From a virus: DNA of 37,116 nt. Under the pieces are notes generated by a model. That model saw nothing but the letters and a program-made list of their open reading frames with translations. It did not search any database and had not been told where the DNA came from. The position numbers and the translations under genes were made by a program. This document shows, in pieces, positions 33,961 through 37,116 of this stretch. The stretch's first letter is position 1. Each line of letters opens with the position of its first letter. Location: the IMG/VR virus record IMGVR_UViG_3300045973_000434, positions 64,001 to 101,116 of that record, one strand, 5' to 3'.

Positions 33961-34072
33961 AAAAAAGAGCCCCTCACTCCCAAAATCGCAGACTCTGGTT
34001 AAACATAAATACACCATTAAATAGAGTGGATAATCTCTAAATACAGTATAAATACATAAGCAGTGAAGGGCT
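33961..34072 (-). terminator. Long-headed structured terminator
   Basis: The closing stem AGCCCTTCACT/AGTGAGGGGCT (34062-34072 with 33968-33978, one mismatch) is followed on the - strand by CTTTTTTTATT. It encloses 83 nt of AU-rich sequence with possible small hairpins. It ends the transcript of the 1006-residue protein and starts the 33-kb gene group. Confidence 0.75.
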
Positions 34073-34093
34073 AGATTTCATTATTAAGATTGA

Positions 34094-37000
34094 TTATGCT
34101 TCAACAAGCTCAGGTTCTTCAACCACTACAGGCTCTTTCTTGAACTTACCGATCTTTTCTTTTACGTTATTAATCATGCTATGAATCTCTTTGTCAGGCA
34201 TTTTACCTACCTGGCGTGTGTGAGATCCATTACCTGTTTTAATAGCGGTAAGGATAAGATTTCTCAGTTCTTTGCTATCTTCCTGCTTCTGCAAAATAGC
34301 AGAAATTGATCTTTTTAAAGCTTTACCATCTTTGGCAGACTGTAGAGTTTTATAATCAGGATCATCGGGAATAACAATTGCATCAACCACTTCTTCAGCT
34401 TTAGCTTCTTCTTCTTCTGAAGTTTCAACGGTATCATTTGCAGGTAATATGGTTTTGTTAAACCACATAGTTATTTGTTCCGGCGTCCAATCTTTTGACT
34501 CACCTTCCAATGTTGGCATAATAATAAGACACATTGATAATGCCTCATTAAATTTACTTGGAGTAGCGGTGTTCATTTCCACAGCCATGTTATAGACTTC
34601 ATCCATTGTTTTGAAGTTCTTTATGGTTTCCCACAAAGAAGGATCAACTGACTGGATATCGATTTTTTCAAAAACCTGATGTTCTGCATCAATAGTTTCA
34701 GGTACGATTTCGTCAGCAGGTGTTTCAACAACATCTTCCACAACAGTGGTTTCAGTTGTAACTTCTGCTTTCTTATCGGCTTCAAATTCTATTTCAGGAG
34801 ATGCTTTACGAGCAGCGTCCTGTAATATTTTCCGTTCCTTGCGTTCTTTGAACATTTCCGGGTTAGAGACTTTAATAATCTCATCAGCAATATTTATAAC
34901 CTGTTCACCAACAGTAACTTCACCTTTTCTTTCAAGAACTATGCCATTACGGCCATAAAGTTCACGTAATTCTTTTACAAGATTTATAAAGGCAACATTG
35001 GCTTCTTTGGAATGTTTTGCAACAATTTCATGTACCTGTTCAACAGTCAATTTAGATCCGGCTACAGGCTGTTCCCCAACAACTTTTGTTTCCTTTTCGG
35101 ATTTGACTTCTTTATCGGCAGGTATTGGTAATTTCTTACCAAATGTTTTGTTTGCAAAATTAATAATTGCATCAAGTGTGGTATATTCACCACCAACCTG
35201 TTGTTCTTTTAACTTACGTTTAAACAGATTTGTATATAACCAGGATATAAATGTAGCATCATCAGTTCCTTTGCTAAGTAACTCATGTCCCTTTGTTTTC
35301 AACTCTTTCATTGAATTAACTAAAGGAATATTTGCTTTAATTTTTTCCTGTGCTATATATTGCTCTGCTACCCAATCTTTGAAAGATTGTTCGCTTGTGA
35401 TTTTAACAGTAGTTTTGCTACCCTTATCATCAGCAGGATCGGTCATTGTTTTCCAGGTGTTGTTTTCACCTTTTACCAGGTCAATATTTGCTTTAATAAA
35501 ATCAACCTGTGGAACTGAATTTTTGAATGCAGTTTCAGCAAGTAAAAGCATGTTCTTTAACGAGGTGTTGTTTTCAACAACAGTTATTTCTTTTTTATCT
35601 TCTTCTTTCGGAGTTTCTTTGGCAACTATTTTCTTTGATACTTCATCAAAAATAGTTTTAATCCAGCTCAGTAAAGCTTCCTTTTTACCAAAGGTTAAAG
35701 GAATATTCTTTTCACCGTTCTGAATCTTTTTACCAACTAAACCAAGAATTTCAGGATGACCCTGTGCATCAACAAGTATGCCACCATTTTCAATAATAGT
35801 AGCAAGTAACATCTTGATTTCTGATACATCAATTTTATCATCCACAACATTGAGGATTGGTTTTAAGTCCGGGTCAACACTTGGAGCAGCAGTTTTATGT
35901 ACAGAATATACTCTTTCAAGTAAATCCTTTGCATGTAACTTTGTATAAATACTGGTAGCATCCTTATTGTTAGGATCTTTACCAAGTACTTTCTTATACA
36001 AAATACCTTCTTCAAGAAGGCCAGCTACTTCATCCAATGTTTTATCGTTTGCAACCAATTCTTTTATCCTTGTATTTAACTGTTCAAGTGATATACCTGA
36101 TATAGTTAAAGCTTCAGGATTGATCTCATCTTTTGTTTTTAAATACAGAAAATGATTTACAAGAATATCCTTCATTGTTGCTTCTCTCCATGCTTTAACT
36201 GATTTCTCAGTATATGCACGGTGAGCAAAGAAAACTTTACAGAATTTGTCAGCATCACTGAATAGTTTTGCTAATTCTGCTTCGGGCAATGCGGTATTAA
36301 CATGTCCTTCTGCTATTCTTCTCGATATAGCAGTAAGCATGTTATTCTCAGCTTCCAAAGTATTACCCATACTTAGGTACTGATTGAGTATTTCTCTTCT
36401 TGACTGATAATCACCATGACCTTCAATTGAAGCAGGGATGATAAAGTTCAGAAGACGTAAATTTTCAAGTTCTGTTCCTGTTAAACCGTTGGCGGCAACA
36501 TTCTCATCCTTTACTTCTTTTGTTTCTTCAACTTTAGTATCAACCGGTGCATTCTCTTTCTTGTCAAGTTTCTCATCAGTAAGAGTATTCTGAATATCCT
36601 TTAACCAGCTTTTAACTTTAGCTTCAGACCATTTATCAGGAGTTTGTTTCTCTTTCTTAGGTATATAATTACCTACTGATAAATACTGAGTAGCCATAAG
36701 TTCAGCTGAATCAAAACGACCTTTTTTCATCAAGCTTCTGACTGCTTTTGATAAATCAGAAATCTTAGGTGTTTCAACCTCAATCTGTGTGTCTGCATCA
36801 ACGATGGAGATTACAGGTGCATCTTCTTTGGTAGCTTCAATGACAGCTTCTTCAACTTTACTCTCAGGACTTGCATTAGCGGCAACATCACCAAGAACAG
36901 TTTCAATAGAAGTATCAGCTTTAAAGTTAGCATCTAAATAAGCAGTAGCATCCAAGGAGTAAGCATCCATTGTAAGTGTAAGCATATGCTGTTGTAATGC

Positions 37001-37114
37001 TTCGGCCTTACGAACTTCAATCTCACAAAGTTGAATCACTTCTGCACTTGCACCCTGTTTTTTCGCTGCCCAGCGAGCTGCATATTCTGCAGCTTTACTG
37101 GCAACATCCATCAT
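34094..37114 (-). CDS. Large acidic repeat protein, may be 5'-partial
   Basis: 1006 residues from an ATG two bases inside the window edge; the frame may extend further. The N-terminus is Ala-rich and helical (SKAAEYAARWAAKKQG), followed by acidic, Val/Glu/Thr-rich linkers (about 85-115, 185-210, 760-800, 900-920) and a PVVVEEPELVEA tail. At least six helical modules share a short Trp-centred motif: KWSEAKVKSWLKDI (161-174), YTEKSVKAWREATM (301-314), EALLSWIKTIFDEV, QSFKDWVAEQY, ATFISWLYTNLF, WTPEQITMWFNKTI. This repeat pattern suggests a scaffold or array of protein-binding modules. No enzyme motif. Its GC is a little higher and its strand sense is the same as the block's other genes. Confidence 0.78.
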   Translation of the reverse strand: MMDVASKAAEYAARWAAKKQGASAEVIQLCEIEVRKAEALQQHMLTLTMDAYSLDATAYLDANFKADTSIETVLGDVAANASPESKVEEAVIEATKEDAPVISIVDADTQIEVETPKISDLSKAVRSLMKKGRFDSAELMATQYLSVGNYIPKKEKQTPDKWSEAKVKSWLKDIQNTLTDEKLDKKENAPVDTKVEETKEVKDENVAANGLTGTELENLRLLNFIIPASIEGHGDYQSRREILNQYLSMGNTLEAENNMLTAISRRIAEGHVNTALPEAELAKLFSDADKFCKVFFAHRAYTEKSVKAWREATMKDILVNHFLYLKTKDEINPEALTISGISLEQLNTRIKELVANDKTLDEVAGLLEEGILYKKVLGKDPNNKDATSIYTKLHAKDLLERVYSVHKTAAPSVDPDLKPILNVVDDKIDVSEIKMLLATIIENGGILVDAQGHPEILGLVGKKIQNGEKNIPLTFGKKEALLSWIKTIFDEVSKKIVAKETPKEEDKKEITVVENNTSLKNMLLLAETAFKNSVPQVDFIKANIDLVKGENNTWKTMTDPADDKGSKTTVKITSEQSFKDWVAEQYIAQEKIKANIPLVNSMKELKTKGHELLSKGTDDATFISWLYTNLFKRKLKEQQVGGEYTTLDAIINFANKTFGKKLPIPADKEVKSEKETKVVGEQPVAGSKLTVEQVHEIVAKHSKEANVAFINLVKELRELYGRNGIVLERKGEVTVGEQVINIADEIIKVSNPEMFKERKERKILQDAARKASPEIEFEADKKAEVTTETTVVEDVVETPADEIVPETIDAEHQVFEKIDIQSVDPSLWETIKNFKTMDEVYNMAVEMNTATPSKFNEALSMCLIIMPTLEGESKDWTPEQITMWFNKTILPANDTVETSEEEEAKAEEVVDAIVIPDDPDYKTLQSAKDGKALKRSISAILQKQEDSKELRNLILTAIKTGNGSHTRQVGKMPDKEIHSMINNVKEKIGKFKKEPVVVEEPELVEA

Positions 37115-37116
37115 AA

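Noticed and set aside
34998-35723. 241-residue + strand ORF
   Set aside because: It lies wholly antisense to the 1006-residue gene and its Ser/Phe/Leu-rich composition is the expected shadow of that gene's Glu/Lys-rich frame.
1-37116. CRISPR array or insertion sequence
   Set aside because: No regularly spaced direct repeats, transposase ORF or terminal inverted repeats were seen.

Overview
The window is part of a tailed double-stranded DNA bacteriophage (Caudoviricetes) genome, AT-rich and densely packed. It carries a phage family B DNA polymerase, a DnaB-like helicase, a DnaG-like primase, an SSB-like protein, recombination nucleases, an exported lysozyme-like enzyme and one giant multidomain protein. 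Most start codons follow A/T-rich sequence with no Shine-Dalgarno motif, which fits a host in the Bacteroidota. The two opposed gene blocks and the replication set recall crAss-like phages, but no gene here proves that placement.

Layout. Bases 2-7613 (+ strand) are the end of a rightward operon: a SLOG-RNase HI fusion cut by the window edge, then an 1864-residue protein with a zincin HExxH motif and a RecB-type PD-(D/E)XK nuclease. Both look like co-injected 'polyvalent' proteins. A bidirectional terminator at about 7.65 kb separates them from the leftward block. All other genes, 7.68-37.1 kb, are on the - strand. Read in transcription order from the right edge they are: a 1006-residue acidic repeat protein; four small genes and an adenylate-forming (acyl-CoA synthetase-like) enzyme; a 2-kb GC-richer region with no gene; four unknown genes, one with three hydrophobic segments; a tRNA-like gene; a structured leader and the lysozyme-like gene; a coenzyme-B12-dependent ribonucleotide reductase; a MoxR/CobS-type ATPase with its CobT/vWA-like partner; unknown genes; DNA polymerase; a possible helicase loader; DnaB-like helicase; a Sak4-like ATPase; SSB; primase; an endonuclease I-like resolvase; a RecE/Cas4-like exonuclease; coiled-coil proteins; and an AAA+ ATPase.

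The genes form a nearly complete replication and recombination toolkit (polymerase, helicase, loader, primase, SSB, Sak4-like ATPase, exonuclease, resolvase) with its own dNTP supply. The unusual layer is RNA. The 29.18-31.10 kb region looks like a giant structured noncoding RNA. Many intergenic gaps of the leftward block hold closed-stem elements ending in a U-run, and several carry heads of roughly 35-110 nt instead of a simple loop. A three-way-junction leader lies directly before the lysozyme start codon. These RNA elements, the phage adenylate-forming enzyme and the SLOG-RNase H and zincin-nuclease polyvalent proteins are the best candidates for undescribed biology.
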